From Mycolicibacterium arenosum (GTDB lineage Bacteria; Actinomycetota; Actinomycetes; Mycobacteriales; Mycobacteriaceae): DNA of 64,000 nucleotides. The stretch is from the NCBI RefSeq assembly GCF_024320865.1, contig NZ_JANDBD010000009.1:40607-104606 (forward strand). Reading direction: 5' to 3'. The notes beneath the pieces were generated by a model that was given only the letters and a program-made list of their open reading frames with translations, was not told where the DNA came from and did no database searches. The stretch's first letter is position 1; each line of letters begins with the position of its first letter. Below, in pieces: positions 8,716 to 17,311 of this stretch. Position numbers and translations under genes: made by a program.

Positions 8716-9923
8716 CAGACGGATGCCGGCATCGAGTCCCAGCCGCGGATGGTCGACGTCGTCGAGAACACCGCGTTGTCGAGGTCGACGTCCCACTCCG
8801 GGAAGCGCTTGAGGATCTCCTCCAGCGCGATCCGACCCTCGAGGCGCGCCAACGACGACCCCAGGCAGTAGTGCGCGCCGACGCTGAACCCGAGGTGCGC
8901 GTGGACCTCGCGGTTGATGTCGAACGCGTCGCCGTCGGGCGGGAACTGCCGGTGGTCGCGGTTGGCGGCGCCGATGAGCATCATCATCACCGCCCCCTGC
9001 GGCACCGTCTGCCCGTAGAGCGTCGTGTCGCGCGTGACGTAGCGCGCCACGTGCGGGGCGGGCGGCTCGAAGCGGACGAGTTCCTCGACGGCCTTCGGAA
9101 TCAGCGTCGGGTCCTCGACCAGCTGGCGGCGCTGATCCGGATGCTCTGCGAGAACCTTTCCGGCCCAACCGATCAGCCGTGTCGTGGTGTCGTTACCCGC
9201 GCCCGCCACCACGTTGATGTAGATGAGCAGCTCGTCGCGGGTGAGCTTGCGGGTCACGCCGAACTCGTCCACGAACTCGACGTTGAGCAGTTCGGTCATG
9301 ATGTCGTCGGACGGGTTGTCGACGCGCCAGTCGATGTAGTCGGCGAAGATGTCGCCGCTCACCAGACCCTCCTCGGCGGCCTTCATCGGCTTTCCCGCCT
9401 CGGTTTTCATCTGACTGGTGACGTGATCGCGGATCTTCTCCTGGTCCCCCTCGGGGATCCCGATGAGCGCGCTGATCGTCTTCATCGGCATGACCGCACC
9501 GAGGTCGGTGACGAAGTCGAACCTGCCGGTGCCGATGAGAGGGTCGAGCGCCTCGACGCAGTAGTTTCGGATCTTCTCCTCCAGCAGCGCGATCTTGCGC
9601 GGGGTGAACATGCGCGCCAGCAGCTTGCGGTGGATGTCGTGCACCGGCGGATCCTCGAAGATGAGCACACCGGAGGGGATCGGGAAGTCGGCTCTGATGA
9701 GTTCCAGGATGGCGCCCTTGGCCGAGCTATACGTGCCGTGGTCGACGATGCCCCTGTTGACGTCCTCGTAGCGGCTCACGGCGTAGAAGTCGTGCTGGGA
9801 GTTGTAGTACAGCGGCGCCTCCTCACGGAGTCGCTTGAACACCGGGTACGGGTCGGCGTTGATCTCCACGCTGTACGGGTCGAAGTAGACGCCGTCCTTC
9901 GTGGTGTCGAGCGTGTCGGTCAC
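8715..9923 (-). CDS. Cytochrome P450
   Basis: A 402-residue soluble class I P450. The I-helix oxygen-binding motif AGAGNDTT lies at about 240-247, the K-helix ExxR is E281-L-V-R284, and the haem loop FSVGAHYCLG places the Cys ligand at about 353. I chose GTG at 9923 because AGAGG lies upstream and the protein then has the usual length; a longer start at 9992 would add 23 non-conserved residues across the promoter. It needs a ferredoxin and reductase, which are not adjacent. It is the first gene of an operon with the phosphotransferase, a small protein and the DMT transporter. The CYP family cannot be fixed by eye. Confidence 0.92.
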   Translation of the reverse strand: MTDTLDTTKDGVYFDPYSVEINADPYPVFKRLREEAPLYYNSQHDFYAVSRYEDVNRGIVDHGTYSSAKGAILELIRADFPIPSGVLIFEDPPVHDIHRKLLARMFTPRKIALLEEKIRNYCVEALDPLIGTGRFDFVTDLGAVMPMKTISALIGIPEGDQEKIRDHVTSQMKTEAGKPMKAAEEGLVSGDIFADYIDWRVDNPSDDIMTELLNVEFVDEFGVTRKLTRDELLIYINVVAGAGNDTTTRLIGWAGKVLAEHPDQRRQLVEDPTLIPKAVEELVRFEPPAPHVARYVTRDTTLYGQTVPQGAVMMMLIGAANRDHRQFPPDGDAFDINREVHAHLGFSVGAHYCLGSSLARLEGRIALEEILKRFPEWDVDLDNAVFSTTSTIRGWDSMPASV

Positions 9924-9962
9924 GGGTCCGCCTCTCTGCAGTTCTCGGGGCTGCGACAACTG

Positions 9963-10003
9963 CTTACCCGCGTAAGTTACACGGCTGAGCAACCGCCCGA
10001 CAA
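9963..10003 (-). promoter_or_regulatory. Promoter and operator-like palindrome of the P450 operon
   Basis: On the minus strand TTGTCG (10003-9998), an 18-nt spacer and TAACTT (9979-9974) give a promoter. Overlapping dyads CTTAC-N4-GTAAG (9963-9976) and GTAA-G-TTAC (9972-9980) sit on the -10 and the expected start point, where a repressor would block transcription. Confidence 0.45.
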
Positions 10004-10016
10004 GGCCGCGGGCGGC

Positions 10017-11006
10017 TCAGGTGGAGGCGCGGACGATCAGCGTCGCGGCGTCGGTGCGGCTCAGGTCCGCGTCGGTGGGATAGCCGAGTTCGGCCATCAT
10101 GGCGGGCACGGCGGTGTCGACGATGGTCTTGGCGTCGAAGCCCACCGAGGTCAGCGGCGGTCCGCTTACGGCTCCGAGCGGGATGGCGTCGACGCCCATC
10201 ACCGCCAGATCGTCGGGACACCGCAGACCCGCCGAGCGGATGCCGTGCAGGACGACGAACGCCGTCTCGTCGCTCTGGGCGCACACCGCGGTGCGATCGT
10301 CGGCCACCCAGGCGCGCACCGCATCGGCGGCGTCCGACCCGTCCGGCGCGACCGTGCCGGCCGTGATCTCGGGCAGACCGCGACGCTGCGCGACCTCGCG
10401 CAGGCCCGCCAGCCAGTAGTCGCCGAGCGGGCGCAGCACCTCGGCGCCGTTGTAGGCGAACGCCAGCCGCGAGTGCCCGCGGGAGACGAGATGGTCGATT
10501 CGCATCTCGCCGACCGTCACGTGCAGTGAGCCGAGCGCCTGCAACTTCTCGCTGCCGAGGTAGATCTGCGGGATGCCCGCCTTCTCGACGGCAGCGGCGG
10601 CGGCGCCGGTCAGCGGGAACACTCCGGTGACGGCCATCGGGTTGAGGTCGGCGACGGCGTCGACGATGTTCTGCCCGTCGTCGGTCTCGAGTTGAAGTGA
10701 CAGCACGATGCCGTGCCTGGCGAGAGCCGTCGTCATGTGGCTGCCGACCGCGAGCGGCAACTCACCCATATCGGTGCGCGGCACGACGTACAGGACGACG
10801 CCGCTGCCCCCGCTCGCGAGGTTTCGGGCGGCGAGATTCGGCCGGTAGCCCAGCTTTTCGGCAGCAGCGTGGACGGTGGCCCGCGTCTGCGCCGAGATCG
10901 TCTGCCCGGACACGTTGTTGAGCACGTAACTGACGGTCGCGGTCGAGACGTTGGCGAGGCGGGCCACGTCGGCCTTGGTCGGCCGCGCCGCACCTCTGGT
11001 TGCCAC
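10017..11006 (-). CDS. LacI-family transcriptional regulator
   Basis: A 329-residue regulator. The N-terminal helix-turn-helix covers about residues 10-30 (TKADVARLANVSTATVSYVL), followed by the hinge helix RPNLAARNLASG and a periplasmic-binding-protein-like sensor domain ending in VMGVDAIPLG and TSVGFDA. The GTG start at 11006 lies 4 nt after the MFS stop, so the two are co-transcribed. It probably controls the transporter according to the transported compound or a derivative. An inverted repeat upstream of the MFS gene (12326-12343) is a candidate operator. Confidence 0.88.
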   Translation of the reverse strand: MATRGAARPTKADVARLANVSTATVSYVLNNVSGQTISAQTRATVHAAAEKLGYRPNLAARNLASGGSGVVLYVVPRTDMGELPLAVGSHMTTALARHGIVLSLQLETDDGQNIVDAVADLNPMAVTGVFPLTGAAAAAVEKAGIPQIYLGSEKLQALGSLHVTVGEMRIDHLVSRGHSRLAFAYNGAEVLRPLGDYWLAGLREVAQRRGLPEITAGTVAPDGSDAADAVRAWVADDRTAVCAQSDETAFVVLHGIRSAGLRCPDDLAVMGVDAIPLGAVSGPPLTSVGFDAKTIVDTAVPAMMAELGYPTDADLSRTDAATLIVRAST

Positions 11007-11010
11007 GGCA

Positions 11011-12309
11011 TCATCGTGGCACGTCCGCCGTCACAGCAGAAAGCGAGCGGCCCGCGGTCTCCTTCATCACCAGCACCGCCGCCAGCGACACCGCGGCGGC
11101 CGCCATCAGATAGAACGCGGGCACCATGACGTTGCCGGTCCGCGCCGTGAGCCAGGTCAGGACGTACGGGGTGGTACCGCCGAAGCCGGCCACCGCGATG
11201 TTGTAGCCGATCGAGAACCCGCTGTAGCGCACCCTGGTCGCGAACAGTTCGACGCCCGCGGTCACCGCGGCGGAGATGTACACCGCCTCGATCGCGGCCA
11301 GCAGACAGTGCGCCGTCAACACCGCCGGCAGCGAGCCCGACGTGATCATCAGGAACAGCGGATAGGCGAACACGACGAACAGCGCGGTGCCCGCGATCAG
11401 CATCGGGCGCCGACCCACCCGGTCGGACAGCGCGGCGAACGGCAGCGTCAGGATCAGCGCCGTCAGGCTCGCGAGGGTGATCGACGTGAACGACTCGGTA
11501 CGACCGAAGCCCAGCGGCTTGATGAGGTAGTTCGGAACGAACGTGAACACCACGTAGTAGCCGACGTTGAAGATGAGGAACAACCCGAACACCTGCAGGA
11601 TCGACGGCCACGACGTGGTGATCGCGTCGCGCAGCGGCCGTCGCGCGACGTTGTCCTCCCTGCGCAGTTCGGTGAATTCGGGGGTGTCGTCGAGACGCAG
11701 CCGGATGTAGAGGCCGATGAGTCCGAGCGGCGCCGCGAGCAGGAACGGGATCCGCCAGCCGTAGCTCTCCATCGCGTCGGCGGGCAGCAGTGCCTGCAGC
11801 AGCGTCACGGTGACCGACCCCAGCAGGAAGCCGAGCAGGCCCGACCACACCATGAACGTGACGATGACGCCGCGCCGCCGGTCGGGCGCGAACTCGGCGA
11901 GGTAGACGGCGCCGCCGCCGTATTCACCACCGGCCGAAAACCCTTGCAGGCAACGGCAAACCAGCAGCAGGATCGGCGCAGCGATGCCGATCGACTCGTA
12001 GGTCGGCAGCAGCCCGATCACCAGCGTGGCGCCCGACATCAGCAGGATGACGACGGCCAGTACCTTCTGCCTGCCGATGCGATCGCCGAGCGGTCCGAAC
12101 ACCAGCCCCCCGAGCGGTCGGACGAAGAACGCCGCCGCGAAGATCGCGAACACGCTCAGCAGCGCCGCGGTCTCTTCACCCCTGGGGAAGAAGTTGGTGG
12201 CGATGATCGTCGCGAGGAAGCCGTAGATCGCGAAGTCGAACCACTCCACGGCGTTGCCGATGGACGCCCCGGTGACGGCCCTGCGGACGGCGGTGGATTC
12301 GGCTGGCAT
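11011..12309 (-). CDS. MFS transporter of the metabolite:H+ symporter type
   Basis: A 432-residue protein with 12 predicted membrane segments. NAVEWFDFAIYGFLA near the N-terminus, FFVRPLGGLVFGPLGDRIGRQ (loop 2-3) and GFSAGGEYGGGAVYLAE are hallmarks of the ProP/ShiA/KgtP group, which takes up organic acids, osmolytes or shikimate-like compounds with protons. It is the first gene of a two-gene operon with a LacI-type regulator. The substrate is not readable from sequence. Confidence 0.87.
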   Translation of the reverse strand: MPAESTAVRRAVTGASIGNAVEWFDFAIYGFLATIIATNFFPRGEETAALLSVFAIFAAAFFVRPLGGLVFGPLGDRIGRQKVLAVVILLMSGATLVIGLLPTYESIGIAAPILLLVCRCLQGFSAGGEYGGGAVYLAEFAPDRRRGVIVTFMVWSGLLGFLLGSVTVTLLQALLPADAMESYGWRIPFLLAAPLGLIGLYIRLRLDDTPEFTELRREDNVARRPLRDAITTSWPSILQVFGLFLIFNVGYYVVFTFVPNYLIKPLGFGRTESFTSITLASLTALILTLPFAALSDRVGRRPMLIAGTALFVVFAYPLFLMITSGSLPAVLTAHCLLAAIEAVYISAAVTAGVELFATRVRYSGFSIGYNIAVAGFGGTTPYVLTWLTARTGNVMVPAFYLMAAAAVSLAAVLVMKETAGRSLSAVTADVPR

Positions 12310-12317
12310 GCCGCCAC

Positions 12318-12343
12318 ACGATAGTCAGACGTGTTTCCGTCTG
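12318..12343 (-). promoter_or_regulatory. MFS promoter -10 with upstream inverted repeat
   Basis: TATCGT (12323-12318, minus strand) lies 8 nt before the MFS ATG. The dyad CAGACG-N6-CGTCTG (12326-12343) sits directly upstream of it, between -10 and -35, a fitting place for the co-transcribed LacI-type regulator. Confidence 0.4.
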
Positions 12344-12386
12344 GCGCAGAACGTGATTGAGCGTTCCGCTTAGCGGCTCGCGAGCG

Positions 12387-12392
12387 TACCGT
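12387..12392 (+). promoter_or_regulatory. -10 box TACCGT, probable leaderless promoter
   Basis: TACCGT ends 7 nt before the ATG at 12400 and there is no Shine-Dalgarno sequence, so transcription probably starts at the ATG. A short palindrome CCGCTTAGCGG lies just upstream. Confidence 0.45.
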
Positions 12393-12399
12393 CGGCCCT

Positions 12400-13053
12400 A
12401 TGAGCACGCTCACCGACACGAAAGTCGCTTCCGCCCTTGACCGCATGTACGCCGAGTCGAAGGCGCAGCGCGAGGCGCTTCACGACCCTGCGCGCTGGCA
12501 GAAGCTCGAGGGCGCCAGTGCCCAGGAGCGCGCCGACGCGCTGAGCGACATCTACATGCCGGTCACGCCGGAGGCCGGTCGACTGCTCTACTCGCTGGTG
12601 CGTGCCAGCCGACCCGCCACCGTGGTCGAGTTCGGCATGTCGCTCGGGTTGTCCGGACTGCATCTAGCCGCTGCCGTGCGCGACAACGGCACCGGCCGCG
12701 TCGTCACCACCGAGATGAGCGCCGCGAAGATCGCCACCGCCAAGCGGAACTTCACCGACGCCGGCCTGGCCGACGTCGTCGACGTCCTCGAGGGTGACGC
12801 GCTGCAAACCCTTGCCGCGCTGGAGGGTCCGGTCGGTTTCGTCCTGCTCGACGGCTGGAAGGAGTTCTACCTGCCGGTGCTCCACCTGCTGGAGCCGCGA
12901 CTGTCCGCCGGTGCGATCGTCGTCGCCGACAACACGAACATGCCCGACACCCAGCCGTACCTCGATTACGTCCGCGATCCGGCCAACGGCTACGTCAGCG
13001 TGAACTTCCTCGCCCGCGACAGCGACAGCATGGAGCTCAGCTGCCGCGTCTAG
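12400..13053 (+). CDS. O-methyltransferase family protein
   Basis: A 217-residue class I SAM methyltransferase of the catechol-O-methyltransferase-like group. VVEFGMSLGLSGLHLAAAV is the SAM-binding GxGxG-like loop, VVTTEMSAAKIATA the beta 2 region, VLEGDALQTL motif II and FVLLDGWKEFY the metal-binding Asp region. Length and layout fit small bacterial O-methyltransferases (Rv0187-like from memory). Its stop overlaps the stop of the convergent SRPBCC gene in one CTAG. The acceptor is unknown. Confidence 0.82.
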   Translation: MSTLTDTKVASALDRMYAESKAQREALHDPARWQKLEGASAQERADALSDIYMPVTPEAGRLLYSLVRASRPATVVEFGMSLGLSGLHLAAAVRDNGTGRVVTTEMSAAKIATAKRNFTDAGLADVVDVLEGDALQTLAALEGPVGFVLLDGWKEFYLPVLHLLEPRLSAGAIVVADNTNMPDTQPYLDYVRDPANGYVSVNFLARDSDSMELSCRV

Positions 13054-13481
13054 CGGCCCAGCGACGCCAGGTTGTTGACCGACTTCTCGACGTCCGAGCG
13101 GATCACCCGTGCGACGAGTCCGCCGACCGGTCCGCTGAGCAGTCCGCCGCCCAACTCGGCGAGCACCCCGAAGCGGGTACCGGGGTCGGACTCCTCGACC
13201 GACATCGTCAGGGTGATCCGCACCCCGCCGAAACCCTGGCCACGGAGCTGGATGCGGCGCGGCGCGTCGTACTCGGTGACCTCCCAGTGGATGGTGTTGC
13301 GGAAGCCCTTGACCTTGATCAACGCCGACACCCTGGTGCCCAGCTCGACGGTGTCGGGCACCGGACTGCGCCACCCGCCGAAGATCGTCAGCCACTCATC
13401 GAATCGATGCAGGTCCGATGCCAGCTTCCAGGCCTGTTCGGGGGACAGCTTCGAGGAAACCGACACGTCGACGTTCGCCAT
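13050..13481 (-). CDS. SRPBCC family protein
   Basis: A 143-residue START/Bet v 1-like ligand-binding fold: MANVDVSVSSKLSPEQAWKL at the N-terminus, then alternating strands and a C-terminal helix (VARVIRSDVEKSVNNLASL). It resembles the Rv0854/Rv0856-type SRPBCC proteins of mycobacteria. I chose ATG 13481; the longer form would start with TTG at 13499 and add MGTKRP. Ligand and role unknown; usual guesses are lipid or polyketide binding. Confidence 0.75.
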   Translation of the reverse strand: MANVDVSVSSKLSPEQAWKLASDLHRFDEWLTIFGGWRSPVPDTVELGTRVSALIKVKGFRNTIHWEVTEYDAPRRIQLRGQGFGGVRITLTMSVEESDPGTRFGVLAELGGGLLSGPVGGLVARVIRSDVEKSVNNLASLGR

Positions 13482-13509
13482 GGGTCTCTTAGTACCCAAC
13501 TTCGGGCGG

Positions 13510-14565
13510 TTAAGCAGGGAGTGTGACGCCGGGGACGATCAGGGCTGCGGCGGGAAGCCCCGGCGCAGCCGGTGCGGGTGCGGGAGCTGGCGCAGGTGCC
13601 GGCGCGGGTACGCCGACCCCGAGCACCCGGAGCAGGTCGGGCTTCATCGCCTGCAGTTGCGAGCCCCAGTACCCCCAGCTGTGCGTCCCGTTGGCCGGGA
13701 ACTGGAACACCGCATTGCGCCCGCCCGCCGCGACGTACTTCTGCTGGAACTCCTTGTTGGTGTTCACGGTGACGTTCTCCAGGAACTGCGCGCTGTACTG
13801 CACACCGAAGTCGCCGGGGGCGTCGAGGTCGGACGCCCTGCCGTTGCCGCAGTACACCCAGATCGCGGTGTTGTTCGCCACCAGGGTGGGGATGTTGACC
13901 ATCGGATCGTTGCGCCGCCACGCCGGATCGCTCGCGACGCCCCACATGTCGGTCGAGTTGAAGCCGCCCGCGTCCTTCATGGCGAACCCGATCATGGTGG
14001 GCCACAAGCCCTGTGACGGGTTCAGGAAGCCGGAGAGCGACGCCGCGAAGATGAACTGCGTGGGGTAGTAGGCTGCCAGGTTCAAGGCGGTGCCACCGGA
14101 CATCGACAGTCCGACGACTGCGTTGCCGGTCGGCGCGACGCCCTTGTTCGCGGCGAGGTACGCGGGCAACTCCCTGGTGAGGAAGGTCTCCCACTTATAG
14201 GTCGTGGTGCCCGCGCTGCCCTTGGCCGGCCGGTACCAGTCGGTGTAGAAGCTCGACTGACCGCCGACGGGCATCACCACCGACACCCCGGAGTTGTTGA
14301 ACCACTCGAACGCGGCGGTGTTGATGTCCCAGCCGTTGGCGTCCTCCTGGGCGCGCAGTCCGTCGAGCAGGTAGACCGCGTGCGGGCCCCCGCCCTCGAA
14401 CTGCACCTTGATGTCGCGTCCCATCGCCGGTGACGGCACGTTCAGCAGTTCGATGGGCAGACCCTCGCGAGAGTAGGCCCCGGCGGTCGGCGTACCCACC
14501 AGGCCGATCGTCAGCGCGACGGCGGCGGCCACCGTGGTCAGCCTGCGTACGTAGGTCCCCAGCAC
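13510..14565 (-). CDS. Antigen 85-like mycolyltransferase/esterase with Ala-Pro tail
   Basis: A 351-residue secreted alpha/beta hydrolase. A signal peptide runs to about residue 30. The Ag85 signature is clear: VYLLDGLRAQ, the FEWFNNSGVSVVMPVGG stretch, nucleophile S154 in GLSMSGG, CGNGRASDLD, a Glu in QFLENVTV and the catalytic His in NGTHSWGYW. Ag85 enzymes transfer mycolic acids to arabinogalactan and trehalose at the cell envelope. Unusually the C-terminus ends in an Ala-Pro repeat and a hydrophobic tail that the classical Ag85 proteins lack. GTG at 14565 has GGAG 8 nt upstream. It may be FbpC/FbpD-like; I do not assign a symbol. Confidence 0.85.
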   Translation of the reverse strand: MLGTYVRRLTTVAAAVALTIGLVGTPTAGAYSREGLPIELLNVPSPAMGRDIKVQFEGGGPHAVYLLDGLRAQEDANGWDINTAAFEWFNNSGVSVVMPVGGQSSFYTDWYRPAKGSAGTTTYKWETFLTRELPAYLAANKGVAPTGNAVVGLSMSGGTALNLAAYYPTQFIFAASLSGFLNPSQGLWPTMIGFAMKDAGGFNSTDMWGVASDPAWRRNDPMVNIPTLVANNTAIWVYCGNGRASDLDAPGDFGVQYSAQFLENVTVNTNKEFQQKYVAAGGRNAVFQFPANGTHSWGYWGSQLQAMKPDLLRVLGVGVPAPAPAPAPAPAPAAPGLPAAALIVPGVTLPA

Positions 14566-14749
14566 TGGTGTGACTCCATCTGCTCGCGCGTGTGTTGTTC
14601 GGAAGCTAACAGCGGGGTGCCCGACACCCGGTAGCCCATGCGGGCCGTAATCGCCTCGTTATCAGGGCGTTTCGCGATCCTTATGCGATCGGAGGCGCCC
14701 GGGCCGTCGCCACCCACCCGGGAGCGGTTCGTGAAGCACCTGTGAATCG

Positions 14750-14764
14750 GCTTGTACGACAAGC
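14750..14764. promoter_or_regulatory. Palindrome upstream of the hemophore-like gene
   Basis: GCTTGT-ACG-ACAAGC is a perfect 6-bp dyad 54 nt before the start at 14819, within the 253-bp divergent region 14566-14818. It does not match an IdeR iron box. The rest of that region shows no further structure I can support. Confidence 0.3.
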
Positions 14765-14818
14765 TTCTGCGGGTGTCCACACGGCAGACTCAGGCCCAAC
14801 ACAGTGAGGAGCAACACC

Positions 14819-15196
14819 ATGACCTTTCACACCCGGGCAGTCCGGCTCATCGCAGGCGGCGGCCTCGTCGCAGGTGCCCTTGGCGCCACAGCGCTTTTCG
14901 GGGGCGTCCCGTCCGCATTCGCCAACGAGGACCCGGCCGCCAACCCGCCCAACTGCAGCGCCGCCGACCTCGAAGGGGTGCGCGCCGGTGTCGACGCCTC
15001 CACCTCCGCGTACCTGTTCAGCCACCCCGACCTCAACGCCTACATGAGCAGCCTGCAGGGGCTGTCGCGCGACGAGACCGCCGCGAAGACGAAGGCCTGG
15101 CTGGCGCAGCACCCGCAGGAGCAGGCCGAGATGACCGGTATCCGCCAGCCGCTGGTGGACCTCAAGGAACGCTGCGCCGCACCGCCCAGCCCCTAG
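14819..15196 (+). CDS. Hemophore-related secreted protein (MHB-type)
   Basis: A 125-residue protein with a signal peptide cleaved near PSAFA-NEDP. The mature part is about 85 residues, helical, with two Cys residues (NCSAADLEG and LKERCAAP) that can form the disulfide seen in the Rv0203-like heme-binding family. SAYLFSHPDLNAYMSSLQG and TKAWLAQHPQEQAEM match the helical pattern of that family. It is likely to bind heme outside the membrane. ATG 14819 follows GTGAGGAGC. Its stop overlaps that of the convergent rhomboid gene in CTAG. Confidence 0.75.
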   Translation: MTFHTRAVRLIAGGGLVAGALGATALFGGVPSAFANEDPAANPPNCSAADLEGVRAGVDASTSAYLFSHPDLNAYMSSLQGLSRDETAAKTKAWLAQHPQEQAEMTGIRQPLVDLKERCAAPPSP

Positions 15197-16047
15197 GCGT
15201 ACACCGCTCCGGTCATCAGGCTCGCAGTCCGCAGCCACACCGCTGCGGCGAACACGACGAGCAGTCCGACGATGACCGCCACGTGGATCAGGGTGCGGTG
15301 CGCGCGCGGTGCGTAGCCGTAGGCGAAGCCCACGGCGACACCGGTCAGCAGCCCACCGACGTGGCCCTGCCAGCTGATCGACGGCACCACGAAGGTGATC
15401 ACCAGGTTGATCGCGATGAGCCCGATGATCCACTTGACGTCGAAGTTCAGCTTGCGAGCCAGCACCAGGGTCGCGCCGAAGAGCCCGAAGATCGCGCCCG
15501 ACGCCCCGAGTGTCCCGGTGTCGACCGGGGTGAGCTGGTAGACGAGGACCGAGCCGCCGAGCGCGCTCACCAGGTAGAGGCCCAGAAACCGGCTGCGGCC
15601 GAGCCAGTGCTCGAGGGCCGGGCCCGTCACGTAGAGAGCCCACATGTTGAAGACGATGTGCATCAGGTCGACGTGCAGGAACGCGGACGACACGAGCCGA
15701 TACTGCTCGTCGTACAGCGCGATACCCCTGGGCCACAGAACGAGTTCCTCGTAGACGCCGGGTACCGCCTTCTGCACGACGAACATCACCACGCTGATCG
15801 CGATGAGCGCGTAAGTGACCCAGGGCTTGCCGGTCGGCCTACCGCCGAACGTCGTCGTCGCCTGCCGTACCGACTTGGCACCCTCGTTGACGCAGTCCAC
15901 GCACTGGTGCCCGACGGCCGCCGACCGCATGCAGTCGCCGCAGATGTACCGCCGGCACCGCGTGCACTGCACGTAGGTGGCGCGCCCTGGATGGCGGTAG
16001 CAGCTCGGCGCTTCCGGTGGCGACGCCGGCGGGTTCGGGAAACTCAC
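15193..16047 (-). CDS. Rhomboid family intramembrane serine protease with N-terminal zinc-binding segment
   Basis: A 284-residue membrane protein. Residues 16-53 carry Cys and His residues (CYRHPGR, CTRCRRYICGDCM, CVDC) like a B-box zinc ribbon. Six or seven membrane segments follow. The rhomboid motif HIVFNMWALY is present, the catalytic Ser is S183 in GASGAIFG and the His is H229 in GHVGGLLTG. It matches mycobacterial rhomboid Rv0110 in layout. It should cleave membrane protein substrates within the cytoplasmic membrane. GTG start with GGAAGAG upstream. Confidence 0.9.
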   Translation of the reverse strand: MSFPNPPASPPEAPSCYRHPGRATYVQCTRCRRYICGDCMRSAAVGHQCVDCVNEGAKSVRQATTTFGGRPTGKPWVTYALIAISVVMFVVQKAVPGVYEELVLWPRGIALYDEQYRLVSSAFLHVDLMHIVFNMWALYVTGPALEHWLGRSRFLGLYLVSALGGSVLVYQLTPVDTGTLGASGAIFGLFGATLVLARKLNFDVKWIIGLIAINLVITFVVPSISWQGHVGGLLTGVAVGFAYGYAPRAHRTLIHVAVIVGLLVVFAAAVWLRTASLMTGAVYA

Positions 16048-16063
16048 ACGTCCACTCTTCCAG

Positions 16064-16849
16064 CTAAAGGCGCCAAAGCGCCTCCTGGGTGGTGCTCGCC
16101 ACCAACGCGCCGGACCTGTCGTACAGCGATCCGACGACGAGTCCGCGCGAATCGGCGGTGTTCAGCGGACGCACGTCGTACAGATGCCACGCATCCGGGG
16201 TGAACGGGCGGTGAAACCACACTGCGTGGTCGAGGCTCGCGGCGAAGCCGGACTCCTCGTCCGGCGAAGCGCCGGGCGGCCTCGCCACCGGCACCGGCCC
16301 GAAGTCCGACATGAAGGTCAGCATGCAGGCGCGCGTCAACGCGTCGTCTTCGACGGCGTCGCGGGTCCTGATCCAGAACGGCGGCACCGCGAACATCGAA
16401 TCGTCGCCGGGAGTGACCCTGATGTCGAAGCGGCCCGCGAAACCGAGATCCACGTCCTTGGGCACGGCGGTGTCGAAGTCCAACACGGTGGCTCGCGGCG
16501 CCTGCCAGTCGGCGGCGGGCTCGGGACGGTGGAACGAGGCGATCATCTCGAGGATCGTCTTGCCGTGCTGAACCGCGGTGACGCGCCGAGTGTCGAAGGA
16601 GCGGCCGTCGCGCGTGCGCTCGACCTCGAGTTCGACGTCGACGTTGTACTCACCGCCGCGGACGAAGTAGAGGTGCAGTGACTGCGGCAGCTTCTCCGGA
16701 TCGACGGTCGCACCCGCCGCGGCCAGTGCCTGCGCACCGATCAATCCGCCGAACAGCCTGTCGCCCGAGCCGCGACGGACGTTGTGCGCGATGAACAGGT
16801 CACCCCGGCGTTCGAAGTCCAGCAACCGCGCGATCCAACTACCCGTCAT
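16064..16849 (-). CDS. Acyl-CoA thioesterase, TesB-like double hot-dog
   Basis: A 261-residue protein with two hot-dog halves. The first has LFGGLIGAQALAAAGATV and LYFVRGGEYNVDVELEVERTRDGRSF. The second has SLDHAVWFHRPF (catalytic Asp) and LVVGSLYDRSGALVASTTQE (Ser/Thr and Gln). It should hydrolyse acyl-CoA to free acid and CoA in the cytosol. ATG 16849 gives the family start; no Shine-Dalgarno is seen, and TAGGGT lies 10 nt upstream on the same strand. Not obviously an operon with its neighbours. Confidence 0.87.
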   Translation of the reverse strand: MTGSWIARLLDFERRGDLFIAHNVRRGSGDRLFGGLIGAQALAAAGATVDPEKLPQSLHLYFVRGGEYNVDVELEVERTRDGRSFDTRRVTAVQHGKTILEMIASFHRPEPAADWQAPRATVLDFDTAVPKDVDLGFAGRFDIRVTPGDDSMFAVPPFWIRTRDAVEDDALTRACMLTFMSDFGPVPVARPPGASPDEESGFAASLDHAVWFHRPFTPDAWHLYDVRPLNTADSRGLVVGSLYDRSGALVASTTQEALWRL

Positions 16850-16875
16850 GTCGCGGGTAACCCTAACCGCACGGG

Positions 16876-17310
16876 TCAGGCGACGTCCGACAGCCCGCGC
16901 ACCGCGATGGCGAACGCACCGAGCACGGCGAAGGGCGCGACGAGCGGCGCCCACGGCAGTTCGATCGGCACGGCCGTCGCGAGCACGCCGAGCGCCGACG
17001 CCCCGAAGACCGCGACCAGCGTCGGCAGGGTGACGGCCTCCCCCCGGTCGGCGTGGCGGACGGCCAGGTAGCAGGTGGCACTCAAGCCGGCGAGCGCCGC
17101 GAGCAGCGGCGCGGCGTCGGACAGGGCGAGCGCCGCTATCGCCAGCACCACCGCCGCTCCCGCCAGGGGTGCGAACCACACCGACCCGACGACGGCAACC
17201 GCCGCGACGACGGCACAGCCGAGTCCCGGTGCGTCGGCCTGCAGGGCCACCGCCGCCACCATCATCAACCCGAAGGCCGTGGCCAGCACCCGCATCGGAA
17301 TCAGCAGCAC
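16876..17310 (-). CDS. Integral membrane protein at the end of the moxR3-type operon
   Basis: A 144-residue, very Ala/Val/Leu-rich protein with about five membrane segments and no soluble domain. The GTG start at 17310 lies 1 nt after the DUF58 stop, so it is coupled to that gene. The position matches the small membrane protein Rv3162c in the moxR3 locus of M. tuberculosis (from memory). Role unknown. Confidence 0.65.
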   Translation of the reverse strand: MLLIPMRVLATAFGLMMVAAVALQADAPGLGCAVVAAVAVVGSVWFAPLAGAAVVLAIAALALSDAAPLLAALAGLSATCYLAVRHADRGEAVTLPTLVAVFGASALGVLATAVPIELPWAPLVAPFAVLGAFAIAVRGLSDVA

Positions 17311-17311
17311 C

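Noticed and set aside
14750..14764. Palindrome as an IdeR iron box
   Set aside because: The sequence does not resemble the 19-bp IdeR consensus, so no iron control is claimed.
14566..14818. Possible tRNA or small RNA in the 253-bp gap
   Set aside because: No cloverleaf or T-arm sequence; only a short dyad and the promoter region of the hemophore-like gene.
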